64,000 nt of DNA from Luidia sarsii (lineage: Eukaryota > Echinodermata > Asteroidea > Paxillosida > Luidiidae), in NCBI GenBank assembly GCA_949987565.1, contig OX465120.1, positions 2,748,628-2,812,627 on the forward strand, given 5' to 3'. The notes beneath the pieces are model-generated. The model ran no database searches and was not told where the DNA came from. It saw only the letters and a list, made by a program, of their open reading frames with translations. The number at the start of each line of letters is the position of its first letter. Position 1 is the stretch's first letter. Of the stretch, positions 33,790 to 46,200 are shown one piece after another. The translations under genes were made by a program, and so were the position numbers.

Positions 33790-34029
33790 CTTCCGCCACA
33801 AGCATCTTGTACTTTTTCCTTCAGGGCAGGAGGGCTGTGTGGCAGGCAAAGGTCAAACTGAATCACGTTGCCAGGGCAACGCGGAGCAAAGGTCGCGACC
33901 TCTCTCCCGTCAGCTGGTCACGCGTAGCGACTGTCGGCGTACATCGTGTGGCAACTCGTCTCGTAGCAGAGGAGACAAAGTTTCTCGACCACGCAGGCCG
34001 CGTGGAATGCATGACCTGCAACGCCGCCA

Positions 34030-34062
<33 letters not shown>
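33790..34062 (+). other. GC-rich block ending in a 30-base poly-A run
   Basis: A CpG-containing 240-bp block in AT-rich surroundings, closed by a run of about 30 A (34031-34060). It holds a perfect X-box GTTGCCAGGGCAAC (33867-33880) and AGGTCA/AGGTCGCGACCT words. It looks like a retroposed RNA, but no AATAAA, open frame or target duplication was found. Confidence 0.4.
33867..33880. promoter_or_regulatory. RFX X-box, perfect match
   Basis: GTTGCCAGGGCAAC fits the consensus GTNRCC-N(0-3)-RGYAAC on both half-sites. Whether it is bound is unknown; there is no gene start nearby. Confidence 0.4.
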
Positions 34063-34079
34063 GAATCTTGCCTGAATGC

Positions 34080-35090
34080 GTTTCCTAAAGAATCCTTCTA
34101 ATTATGTTGAAGCCTGTGCATTGTAAAATTCATAATCCATTCAGGTTTGAACTGTCACGCCAACGAATGGCTCGGCGAATGGTTACAACTCTACAGTAAG
34201 CTGTTCACATGGCAACCATTCTACTTCTCTTTTTTGAAATTTTCCTCTTGAATCCCCTCTACTCCCTGTCCCTTCCCATTAATCCCTTTCTCGTCTGACT
34301 GCCAGCTTTTTCCTCCTTTAACCTTTTTTCCCCTTTCTTTTGAGATGGAGCGTGGCTCTGAAAAAAAAGTCTTTCAGAGCCAAACTCTGTCTCAAAAGAG
34401 ATGTGATATACACAAATGTTGCCAAACTGCTTACTGACTAAAATTACCAAAATGAAAATCTCAAAATTTAGTGGGCCTGACGTTTCGATCCTAGCAGGAT
34501 CTTCCTCAAAGGCAGAGTGACCACTATGGTAAAAACTCATTGTAAAACACCATAAGATGGACCAGAGAGGATTTGTTCCCAGCAGAAGGGCCTGAAGTGA
34601 TTTGAGCGTCTGAACGGACTTCTGCCCTTAGCCAGGCACCCGACGTATCGTAGGCTTACCACACGGGAAGACCATGAGACCAGACGACTTCACTGAGACA
34701 GAGGACGGAAGAGCAAGTCCACAGACTTCACAATCCCTGAAAAAAAAAACCCAAAAACCAAATGAAATCAATGATGATCAAAACGATAATCATTAGGCAG
34801 GCTATATTCCCACGGCAATGACATTCTTCCCACAAAACACGCTATTCTGCCGGTCCCTTATTCTGATCGACCAATTGTCATGTTTATGCATATTCATGTT
34901 TCCTAATCTGACGTTGGCCAATCAGAGTCAGGAGTGTTCATGAATATGCATGACATCAGCAGGAACGACCTCCCAGGCGATAACCATTCGAAAACAAATG
35001 AAACTGGGCCTTAACATCGCTAGCCTCGATCGAGTCGTTGGCCGCCGATTATAGAAATCAAAATCCGGCCTTCAGAGATCTTGTACGTTG
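34080..35090. other. Intergenic; family R copy at 34405-34530
   Basis: Holds an inverted family R copy (GTTGCCAAACTGCTTACTGA ... GGGCCTGACGTTTCGATCCT). CCAAT words occur at about 34870 and 34918, next to GTTCATGAATATGCATGAC. No gene recognised. Confidence 0.45.
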
Positions 35091-35345
35091 CTTTCCGCAA
35101 TGCAGTTGCGAGTGAAATGCAGCCCCATTCTCCGCTCATAGCATGCGCGCGCCATTCCCCCGCCCGTAGCTCGCATGCATACATGCACATGTTGCGTGCG
35201 GGCCTATTCCTGCTGCGAGGACGACTGCGTACACGCTTGTGCACATGTACGCACGCAGCGGCGCGTTCTGCGCGCCGTGCACAGCTCGGATCCGGTGTGG
35301 TAGTGCCGCTGTGCCGCGGTTTGCGGGCGTATGGCCTGCAATCGA
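35090..35345. promoter_or_regulatory. CpG-dense island-like block
   Basis: High CpG density with GCATGCGCGCGCC and TGCGTACACGCTTG-like alternating purine-pyrimidine words, unlike the neighbours. Could be an unmethylated regulatory island or an unmarked promoter. No coding exon found beside it. Confidence 0.3.
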
Positions 35346-35994
35346 TTTCACCAACCCGCTGCAACTAAAATACGATCGATCGCAAGACGACTGAGCGACG
35401 CACAGAAACCATTATCACGTGTCACAACTCACGCCGGGGTTTATCCATCGTAAGCTGAGTTGCGACGCATCGCCAGGCCGGGTGAAACCCGGCCCTGGAT
35501 CTCTTCCCCGGTGCCGGACCGGAGAGACACTGCCTTGGACAGAGCCTATCACGTCGCGCGGCAATGCCGTGGGGGCAGAAACCGTGCGTTACCTGTTCAG
35601 GAGACAGCTGGTGCCCCAGTGGCAGTCCAGGTCTTCCGCAAATTGGAAGGAATCTTGAGAAGAGCCGCTCTCCTTGCCCGAGACCTGAAGGGACGAGACA
35701 AAGGCGCGCATTATCCATCCACCTGCACTGTGAACATCCAAAACCCTGAAAACAGGGTGGAAAACGTCGTGCTGCCGGCCGTGAAAAGAAAATTCACTGC
35801 AGTTTCATAACTTTTTTTTCGTGCTCAAATCCTCTTCACCAGGTATTCATGGTGACTTCAGCAGTGGTCTACTCGAGGCTACATTCTTAGAGGTAAATGG
35901 CTGCTATGCTCAAGCATTTCGGGTAGTACAATGTACGTACTCATCGATAATCGTCAGAAGACAGTCTCCTGACGACGGGTCGAGTACCGGTACA

Positions 35995-36645
35995 CACTAC
36001 AAGAAACGTTGAGTTACCGGCTCTTTTCAGAGCCACACTCCTCGAAAGAGATGATGTACATGGTGTCGCCGTAAACCTCTACTACTTGGTATTTCCACCA
36101 TGCAAACCTTCAAATCTCATCTTACTCCTTCCCTTAGGAGATGATGTGCGTGGTGTCACCGCAAACCTCCTACTAGGTATTTCCACCATGCAAACCTTCA
36201 AATCTCATCTTACTCCTTCCCTTAAGAGATGATGTGCGTGGTGTCACCGCAAACCTCCTACTAGATATTTCCACCATGCAAACCTTCAAATCTCATCTTA
36301 CTCCTTCCCTTAGGAGATGATGTGAGTGGTGTCACCGCAAACCTCCTACTAGGTATTTCCACCATGCAAACCTTCAAATCTCATCTTACTCCTTCCCTTA
36401 AGAGATGATGTGCGTGGTGTCACCGCAAACCTCCTACTAGGTATTTCCACCATGCAAACCTTCAAATCTCATCTTACTCCCTCCCTTAGGAGATGATGTG
36501 CGTGGTGTCACCGCAAACCTCCTACTAGGTATTTCCACCATGCAAACCTTCAAATCTCATCTTACTCCTTCCCTTAGGAGATGATGTGCGTGGTGTCACC
36601 GCAAACCTCCTACTAGATATTTCCACCACGCAAACCTTCAAATCT
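35995..36645. repeat. 89-bp satellite, about 7 copies (family P amplified)
   Basis: Unit starts GAGATGATGTGCGTGGTGTC, then ACCGCAAACCTCCTACTAGG, TATTTCCACCATGCAAACCT and TCAAATCTCATCTTACTCCT. Units are nearly identical from 36130 on. Lies just beyond the 3' end of HPS5. The same words occur dispersed at 7490, 32040, 42170 and 48905. Confidence 0.93.
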
Positions 36646-36720
36646 TCTCTGCCCTAAGACTTCACCGTTCTTTGAGACCCGCCTAGCGGAATGGTGAGGA
36701 GTGTGCTCTTTGCAGAATAT

Positions 36721-36728
<8 letters not shown>

Positions 36729-36753
<25 letters not shown>

Positions 36754-36760
36754 TTTTTTT
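36729..36760 (-). terminator. Possible HPS5 poly(A) signal in an ATT repeat
   Basis: On the minus strand an AATAATAAT...AATAAA run lies about 105-135 bases past the stop. It is simple sequence, so the match may be chance. Confidence 0.3.
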
Positions 36761-36863
36761 TTTTTTTGGGGGGGGGGGCATTATAAGGAGTATGCTGCAT
36801 AAATATCACTTTTTTTTCAAACAAAGGCTAAACTTGTGTTTCTTTAACATGGTCGAGACAATT

Positions 36864-37200
36864 CTACGATCTCATTGGTAGCTGTGCGGGAGGGATTTGA
36901 ATAGAGGGATGGAGGAACACCTTCCTTCCATAAAACAAGGCTGCATCCCTTTTCCTTTTCCTTTTTGTCGCCGCAAAACCTTCTCGCAACTGGGCTGCCT
37001 CTTGAAGCTGCCGTCTTTGAATCGGAGGCGTACCCACCTTTGAGAGGGTCGCGTCGAGGTCAACGACCCGCGGGGGCGTGGCCCTCTGTCGTCGTCGCCG
37101 CTCCCCCGTCGTCTGCCGGTGTAACCATGGCGACAGCGCCTGGTTGCGTTTGGACCACAGGTAGACAGCTTGGGTCTCCAAGATGCTCTGACAGGTAGAC
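36864..37200 (-). CDS. HPS5: HPS5 last exon (stop TAG at 36864-36866)
   Basis: STCQSILETQAVYLWSKRNQ aligns with human ALIQSMLEKCDRFLWSQQA. About 90 extra residues, basic and low complexity, follow before the stop, a tail human lacks. An alternative 3' end cannot be excluded. Confidence 0.82.
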
Positions 37201-40200
37201 CTGGCCAAAAACGCAACACGATGCGGCAAAAATAAAACCCCCCAAAAAACGAACAAGGTTGAGAAGTAGATATGACATGATTTCTGCGTCAGGGAAAATG
37301 TGATTCAATTTGGGAAGTCCACTGGGGCTGGATAGCTCGGAGGGGAAGAGCCCTGGTGCGCAAAACCAGAGGTCTTGGGTTCACATCCTGGTCGAGCTAA
37401 ATTTTTGGGGTCATTTGTTTCATTCAGTCTCTGCTGATATCCAAACAAGTAGGAGGGCTCGATGTTTTTTCTATCCTAGCAGGACCTTTCTCTGCCTTTC
37501 AGAAAGGTCCTGCTAGGATTGATTAATTTGATTGATGGTTAATTAATTTACGATCAAGCATTGTCGCCATATCAATGGATGAATTTGGATATACCGGCTT
37601 TTTTTTCTTTGTTTGAATGCTTGCATAGGAGTTAGATTTCAATCCCCCAACCCACCCCCCTCTCCAAAAAAAGAAAGAATAGATCTTACTTCTGGTATTT
37701 CTCCATGATGGCAATATGGATGCATGCAGTGAAGAAATCCCGAGTCAACTGGTCGCCAGGCAAGCTGGTATCCTGCAGCATGCGCGCCGCCAGTCCCGGC
37801 CCGACGGCGCGCACCAATGGCGGGGCCACGCTGCGCCATGTGACCTGGGGCGACCAATCGGAGGGTGGGGCGCTCCGATCCGGGAGATTCTGGTTTTCGT
37901 CTGTCGGCCAATCGCATTCCGGCTTGCTGGAGGCAGGGGCGGAGCCGTCCCAGGCCGGCGACCAATCGGAGCCCTCGTATGATGGCGGCGGGGTGCCGGT
38001 TGCCGAGGCGACCGTCCAATGGCCGCTCCGATTGGTCAGGAGTGGGGCGAGGCAGGAGAGGCAACGGACGGTCTCAGGGTCGGGCAGGGAGCGACTCATC
38101 TGATTCAAAAGATGGATCCATTCCTCCATCGTTCTCGGCATCAGACCTGGCACCAAACAGACAAAGTAAGCCACCAAAATTGACGGCTGACTCAAATGAC
38201 AGTGGGCTAAACTTGTGGTTAAAAGTGTGGTTGATTAAAATCGTGGTTGACTACAATTGTGGTTGACTAAAATGATGGTAGACTAAAATGTTGGTAGACT
38301 ATTGATGGTTGACTAAAATTGTGGTTGTTTGAAATTGTAGTTGTTTGAAATTATGGTCGATTAAAATTATGGTTGGCTAAAATTGTGGTTGACAAAAGTC
38401 ACGGTTGACTAAAATTGTGATTGACGAAAATTGTGGTTGACTAAAAATGTGGCTGACTAAAATGACAGTTGACTACAGTTGTGGTTGATTGAAATGATGG
38501 TTGACAACAATTGTGGTTGAATAAAATTGTTGTTGAATAAAATTGTGGTTGAATAAAATGTTGACTAAAATAACAGTTAACTAAAATAACGGTTGACTAC
38601 AATTGTGGTTGATTGAAATGATGGCTGACTAACACTGTGGTTGAATAAGATGATGGTTGACTAAAAAAATGGTTGACTAACATTGTGGTTGAATAAGATG
38701 ATGGTTGACTAAAAAGATGGTTGACTAAAAAGATGGTTGACTAAAAATTATCTTTTCAAGGCATCAGGAGGGGAGGGGTTAGGCGGCAGCCAGTCAAAAA
38801 GCGTTCAACCATTTCCGTTCGTAATAAGTGCAAATTTCAAATGACGCTTTACCATCTTTGGTGAGGAGATCCAGATCGGAGAGTTGCAGGGCGATATCCA
38901 GGGCTTGTGCTCGCTTGTTCAGCTCCGCCAACAATCTCATCAGCCCGTTCCAGTAACTGGCCACCCAAAGAAGAATGAGCGGAGACAAAGTCAAAGCTTT
39001 TTTCCAGTCAAACGAATCAGTGGAAGAAAAGTTGGTCAAATGGTGGGCGTGTCCATGAGGGTGGCCCACACAGCAAATAAACCAGTACCACAAATTCCTG
39101 TCAGTCAGAGCATGAGCGGTGCATTGTGGGATTAAAAAAAACCAAAAAAACCCGGTACGATTCCAACTACACACATCGCATTGCAAATTAATGCGATTAT
39201 TTAGAAAAGTCGCAAATTGCAATTCAAATCCCGCTAAAAATCATGTGTATTGTGTCCATGCCAAAAAACACAGAGTTTGGCCCAGGTAAGACACTGAGTT
39301 TGGCCCAGGTAAGACACTGAGTTTGGCCCAGGTAAGACACTGAGTTTGGCCCAGGTAAGTCACTGAGTTTGGCCCAGGTAAGACACTGAGTTTGGCCCAG
39401 GTAAGACACTGAGTTTGGCCCAGGTAAGACACTGAGTTTGGCCCAGGTAAGTCACTGAGTTTGGCCCAGGTAAGACACTGAGTTTGGCCCAGGTAAGACA
39501 CTGAGTTTGGCCCAGGTAAGACACTGAGTTTGGCCCAGGTAAGACACTGAGTTTGGCCCAGGTAAAGGCACTGAGTTTGGCCCAGGTAAGACACTGAGTT
39601 TGGCCCAGGTAAGACACTGAGTTTGGCCCAGGTAAGTCACTGAGTTTGGCCCAGGTAAGACACTGAGTTTGGCCCAGGTAAGACACTGAGTTTGGCCCAG
39701 GTAAGACACTGAGTTTGGCCCAGGTAAGACACTGAGTTTGGCCCAGGTAAGACACTGAGTTTGGCCCAGGTAAGACACTGAGTTTGGCCCAGGTAAGACA
39801 CTGAGTTTGGGCCAGGTAAGACGCTGAGTTTGGCCCAGGTAAGACACTGAGTTTGGCCCAGGTAAGACACTGAGTTTTGCCCAGGTAAGACACTGAGTTT
39901 GGCCCAGGTAAGACACTGAGTTTGGCCCAGGTAAGACACTGAGTTTGGCCCAGGTAAGACGCTGAGTTTGGCCCAGGTAAGACGCTGTCCAGTGCTCTGC
40001 ATGGCTTGGACAACTTCTGTAAAGCCGAACCACGCTGTAGCCTCCCAGTTGTGGCCACTAAGTCACTATGGGTTCTGAAAGTCAAGGGATACGGCTATGG
40101 CTCTGGCTACGAAGGGCAAGGGCCCTCTCAGTGTGCATCATTCGAATGTGCTGCCCTTCAAGCCATAGCCTTAGCCCCCAGACCCAAACCGACATGCCGT

Positions 40201-43200
40201 GCTTCGGATGAGCTCACCCGTGGTGGGAGCACAGCTGCAGTAGTCGGTCCTTGTTGGCGGCAGGTAGAGAAAGCACTTGATCGGCCAGGGTGCCATACCG
40301 CCACTGCTTGGTGTGAGAGCCGGGCCTCGACGGAAAAAGACAAAAAAAACCCACAAGGTCAAACAAATGACGGAAGCACTGAATGGGAACTTTAAAGCCC
40401 CTACACAACATTGGTAAGATCGAAAAACGGAAATGTTCACAGATTTACATGAAACTTCTCACTGAAATATTTCTGTCTAAAATGTTGTATTTTGGGAGAA
40501 ATTAGTAAAAGCAATCGTTTACGTCTCACCTAGATCTAAACCATTTTTCGGAACAGTACGGCGTTGAATGCTGCATTTTCGCGAAACATATGAAGCGGTT
40601 TTCACGATTTTTCTCAAGACGCGGTTGGCAGATTGAGCTGAAATTTTCACAGGTGTGCTATATCATGCATATGTTGGATCAGACAACGTATGGATGCTAT
40701 TCTTTGACCTCGACCAATGTTGTGTAGGGACTCTAAAACAAAATTGAGAAATGGCAAAGAAAATTTGGACTGGACCGGGATTTGAACCAGAGATGCCATG
40801 TGTGACATGTAGACAAAAAATGGTGGCCTGGTATGAAGTGGCTATGGCCCAAGCCAAATTTCATCGGCTTTGGCTTCCAATTACGCACAAGTCTATGGGA
40901 GCCACTTGCTAGCGGCTGCAGCCATTTCCCATAGACTCGTGCACAATCTCCAGCCGTAGCCAGTGACCTTACGGACATGGATTTTTGTTTCCTGCTTTTA
41001 CCTCGGCCGCTGGCGACAGTTGCAGAAGAGCTCTGCCTCCGGCGGTGCACCCTGGGTAAGGGCAGAGGTCAGCACCTGACATTTGACCTCTTGGTCGCTG
41101 CAGATGGAGGCCAGGAGTGTCTCTCTGTGGGGAGATAAAAAGGTCATAAAGAGGAATGTCAATTCTTATTGAAAATGTCATTTTGCCGTGAAACTAAAAA
41201 GTCACTGTGATTTCACGGTGCATTTCACAGTGAATTCACCGTGAAAAAAAATCGCCTCTCTGACCTGATAAGGACATCTTCAGGTCACTATAAAAGAGAC
41301 CATGAAAAACACGTGAATATCTAGGGTGGCAAGCTCCAGCCTTGAGGGATGGCTAATTCAATTACCAGTAGGGACCACCAGCCCCCATAGAGGTACTGTA
41401 TGGTGTCCTTGTAACTGTCACTCCCAGATACTTCTAAACTGCCCCTAGCCATTTACCACCAGGAATGTGGCCTTGGAGACCACTGGTGAAAACACCGTGA
41501 AAATGACTTGGCTAATAAACTGTGTGCCATGAAATAGGGGTGAAAACACGGCGAATTTTCTTTTCACGGCTAAATGACATTTTCACCCCATTTTCACGGT
41601 TTAGATGTTCATAGTATTCTTTCCTCAACCTTGTGTGGCTTTCTATAGCCTTTTTTTGGGCGAACAAAAAAAAATTACAACTACAATTCCCTCAATGCCC
41701 TACCTATCGATGGGCTCCACAGAGTCAAGCAAGGCCGTGACATAGTCCAGGAAGAACGACGCCGGCACGGTGTCCGCACAGGCCAGATGCGCGACCTCCC
41801 AGGGGGTCAGGTCGGGGAACGACCCCAGCATGACCTCCAGGGCGACCTCCGCCTCGCCGTGATGAATCAGCCTTGACGACGAGAGGAGGACCGGGCATTA
41901 GGAACGGACCGAACAAGTTGGCCCCCGACACGGGGAATGGTGGAGTGTCCTTGCGAGGTCAGTTTCAATGGCTTACGGCGCACCACGTACATGTGACCCG
42001 GTACGGCATAATGAGGACTCTCATCCGCATTTGAGTTTTCGAGATTTCCCCCACCACAGCAAGGAATACTTCATTACCTTCCCAGTGATATCAAAAAAAA
42101 TTCCATGCGTTGCCAAAATCCAAAGACATGAGAAATACGACAAGGCAATGTGCAGTCAGGAAAACCACTTGCTCATGCTGACGGGCAGAGTACACACTAC
42201 CTGAAACGTTGACTTACCGGCTCTTTTCAGAGCCGCACTCCTTCTTTAAGGGGAAGTGCTGCATGGTGTCACCGCAAACCTTCCACTTGGCATTTCCACC
42301 ATGCAAACCTTCAAGTCTTATCTGAGTTTACTGGCTCTATTCAAAGTCACACTCCTTCTTGAAAGAGAAGAGATACACGGTGTCACCGCAAACCTTCCAC
42401 TAAACCACATTTCGTGAAAAACAGTTTGCAACATTTTGGCCTATTATTCAACCAACTTTCAAACGTGAAAATGGGAAATCTCTCAATTTTTCCCGCACTT
42501 TTCTTGGTTAAATTTGAGGTGCACAGCATACTGCATTACTGGTCTTTTTGCAGCACTGGTTAGGCCACGATTGAATCACTTACCGGTGGATGTGTAAGAG
42601 ACCAGCGTGACTACCTGCCCCGTGATCTCCCCTGTCTGTCTTGGAGTGTCGACCCTTCCCCTTCTCCTTGCCATCGCTCTCTCCTTCCAGAGCTAAGGAA
42701 GAGGAAAATGAGCAGAACACTGACTTCAGTCAACAGAAACGGGTGGCTTTTACAATCTAAGACTTGTGTAAGTACACTGTATTGAACTTATTGCGTATGG
42801 GGTTGAATCACAATATTTTTGTACACAGAAATTGGGAGCCAAAGGGTGTGTTTGTTATAGCCAAATGTTCAGTATATCGTGTTTGCAAAAGCAACGTTCC
42901 ACTTTTACACATAGTGTACTCTTACGGATTTATTTTGTAGGTACAGTATCAATTTGTTCCCAAGTGTGTTCTGAAAATGAAGTACATTTAAGTACTGTAC
43001 ACAAAAATGCTCACTGGCTAAAATGACCTGCAATACATCAATCTCAAAAGTTAGAGGGCCTGACGTTTTGATCTGAGCAGGAGTTTAGATAAAGGTAAAG
43101 TTCCTTTGAGAAAGGTCCTGCTAGGATCGAAACGTCAGGCCCTCTAACTTTTGAATTTTGAGTCTTGAAAATGGCGCGTTATACAAAAGCCCCCGTGCGG

Positions 43201-46200
43201 TGGCTGTAGGCAGACGCTGCGGGGGGACTCCGTACGACGGGTCCCCGGTCTGCCGGGTACCTTCTAGACAATCCAAGATGGCCGCCATGGTCTGCCTCCG
43301 CTGGCCCTCTCTGGAGTTCAGGACCGACCGCACCCGGCCGACGTCCAGCAGAAAGGACAGCGACGACACGAAGCGGGCGGCCCTTGCGTCCTGCGTCGCC
43401 GACGGCGGCCGAGTCTCCGCTGTTGCCCCGGAGACGCATCCCCGGACGCCGTCGCCGGGGAGGACGCCCGACGACTGGGCGCAATCGGGCGTCGGCTCGT
43501 CCGCGTGCCCCTCGGGGCTCTCCCCTCCGCGGCCGATCGGGGGAGGCTCGGCGGAGGGGGCCGGGCGGCAGCCGTCCGCGTCCCGGTCCGAGACGGGATG
43601 CGACCGGTCGGCCTCCGGCGGCGTGGGGGAGGAAGACCCCGGAGTTCCCCCGCCGGACGGGCTCCCAGCTTGGACGGCGGAGCCGGAAAGCGGCACGGTG
43701 TTGTCCTCTTCCTCCTCTTCATCATCTCCGTACAAGTCCATCTCGTAGCAGAGGCTGGCCAGCCAGGACAGGTCCGCCAGGATCTCCGCGGGGAGGCGGA
43801 GGGGATCGGAGAGCCAGTGCGGGCTTCCCGAGCGGGACCACGAGCCCCAGAGCGCTCCGGGATCGGAGGCCGCGTCCGACGGCGGCCGTCCGAGATGTCC
43901 GCTCTTTGGCGGGGAGGCGCCGTCTCCGGAGACTGTCCCCTCTCTCACCTCTCCCGCAGCCTCTCCGCCAGCGTCACGGAGCTGCCCCGTTCCAGTTCGG
44001 TCGTAGTCGTCCTTGTCGGCCGGCGGTGAGGAAACCTCTCGGTGCCCGTCGGCCGTCCCGCGGTGCCTCCGAGAGGCCAGGGCCGACCTCAGCTCCCTCA
44101 GCCACTTCTCCAAGACGTCCCGGCTCCTCTCCGCGCTCAGCAAGACCCTCAGGTCCTGGAGTTGTTGCCTGCCAAGAAAAACGACCCACGGTCGGAGTTG
44201 TCAGTATTTTGCTGTACACACTTTTGTGGGAAATTCTGAATACCAGAGGGTAGCAAAGTGTTTTGCAAAAGAAAAAAAAATTTCTTGTTTGCAAGTTTCG
44301 AAAAGCACGGAAATTCCAAGTCAGAAGCATGTTCAAAGACAATCAACTTAATACTCAGTGTTACCCAGTGTTATCTCAGAGTTATCAAAGTGTTATCTCA
44401 ATGTTACCAAAGTGTTATCTCACTATTACCGAAGTGTTATCTCAGTATTAGCTAAGTGTTATCTCAGTATTACCTAAGTGTTATCTCAGTATTACCTAAG
44501 TGTAAACTCATTATTACCTAAATGTTATCTCAGTATTACCTACATGTAAGTGTTATCTCAGTATTACCTAAGTGTTATCTCAGTATTACCCAAGTGATAT
44601 CTCAGTATTACCTAAGTGTTATCTCAGTATTACCCAAGTGATATCTCAGTATTCTGGTATTACCTAAGTGTTATCTAAGAATTACCTACGTGTTATCTCG
44701 GTATTTAGTGTTATTTGAGTATTACCTAAGTGTTATCTAAGAATTACCTAAGTGTTATCTCGGTATTTAGTGTTATTTGAGTATTACCTAAGTGTTATCT
44801 GAGTATCATTGAAGAGGTACCCAAGACTTGTCTGAGTATTAATACAAGACACTCCACATTAAGAAAAAAGGCTTCCGTGGAATCGGAGACCCCTGAAAGA
44901 AGCTTCCATAGAAAGAGCCTTTACTTGGTCTTCCAGGTTGTCAGGGCCAGGCTCCTCAGGACGGTATCGTTTCCGACTCGGTCACAGTAGGTCTCCTTGG
45001 CCTCACTCTCGTCGAACCACCTGAGCTTCCTGGCCCCGCCCGACCCGGGCGTGGCCCCCCTCGTCTGGGGGCCGACGCCCACCGAGTTGGCCGGCAGGGC
45101 CGGGCGGTGGGAGGTCTCGTCGGGGCGGGGCGATGTCGGCGTTGGCGACGACGGCTGGTCCGGGAGCGGGGCGAGGCTGGGGTCCCACTGGGCGTCGACT
45201 GGGGTCGCCTGGGAGGGGACGTGGCGGGGCGGGGAACCCGTCGACGACGCATCCCCGGATCCCGACGCCCCGACATCGCCCTCACTCATCTGCTTCAGGA
45301 AGGTCTTGGTCTTGACCAACCCGGAGGACAAACTGTGGAGTGGAGGGAGCCAGTTACACCATCAGGATTACTTCGGGACAACCTTCGCTCTTCTCTTGAT
45401 GGTCCCTGCCTTTTGCCCAAGTGTTGGCAAAGCCAGACTGACGGACACTAATTGCCAAAGTGCAACTCCATCATTACTCCAGTGTTAAGCCGGCATTTAT
45501 CGCCGAGTGTTACGCTAGTGTTTACTGAAGTGTACCCAAGCATTGTCATTGTATCAATCTAGTGGTATTTAGGTGCTCTCACAGTGTTTACTCAGACTGT
45601 TGCTCCAGTGTTATCAAAGTATTCCCCGTTTGTTGTCAGTGTTAGCCCACTATTAACTTAAGTGCTACAGGTGTTTACTCCGAGTATTACCCAAGTGTTA
45701 TCTGAGTATTACCCAAGTGTTATCTGAGTGTTACCAAGCGTTATTACCCAAGTGATATCTGAGTATTATCCAAGTGTTATCTGAGTATTATCCAAGTGTT
45801 ATCTGAGTATTACCAAACATGTTTTCTCTTTCTTTACCTTTGAGAAAGGTCCTGCTAGGATCAAAATATCAGGCCCCCTAGCTATCTTTTGAGATTGATG
45901 TATTGCAGGTCATTTTAGTCAGTGAGCAGTTTGCAACAGTATCTTTGCATTTACTGCATGTGATGTCAATAAGATGAATCTTTTATAATCTTGATGGGGA
46001 AAGGAAATGTATCATAGATATTATAACACGATGTTTTTGTCAGAGAGAATGTAATTCAATGAGGTTTTGCCCTGCTGGACACAATAAGCACTGAATGCTC
46101 AGTGCTTTGCCTGGTGCCTGAGGAAAAAATGAAAGAAAAGAAAATGTACCTCTCTTTCATTGCGGATAGGGATGGCGCAAGAATGTGCGCAGCCAGCCTG

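Noticed and set aside
34259..34540. 93-codon minus-strand frame
   Set aside because: Contains the family R repeat (translated as ETSGPLNFEIFILVILVSKQ), which recurs in other spurious frames such as 19226 and 55594.
35995..36645. CRISPR-like array of 89-bp direct repeats
   Set aside because: Repeats are contiguous, without unique spacers, and the genome is animal; it is a satellite.
39241..40085. Repeat protein SYLGQTQCLTWAKLSVLPGP on the minus strand
   Set aside because: Arises from a 23-bp unit whose frame cycles every three units; present equally in all minus frames and antisense-neutral, with no start or splice context.
43384..44253. 289-codon Arg/Pro-rich plus-strand frame
   Set aside because: GC-rich antisense shadow of HPS5 exon 14.
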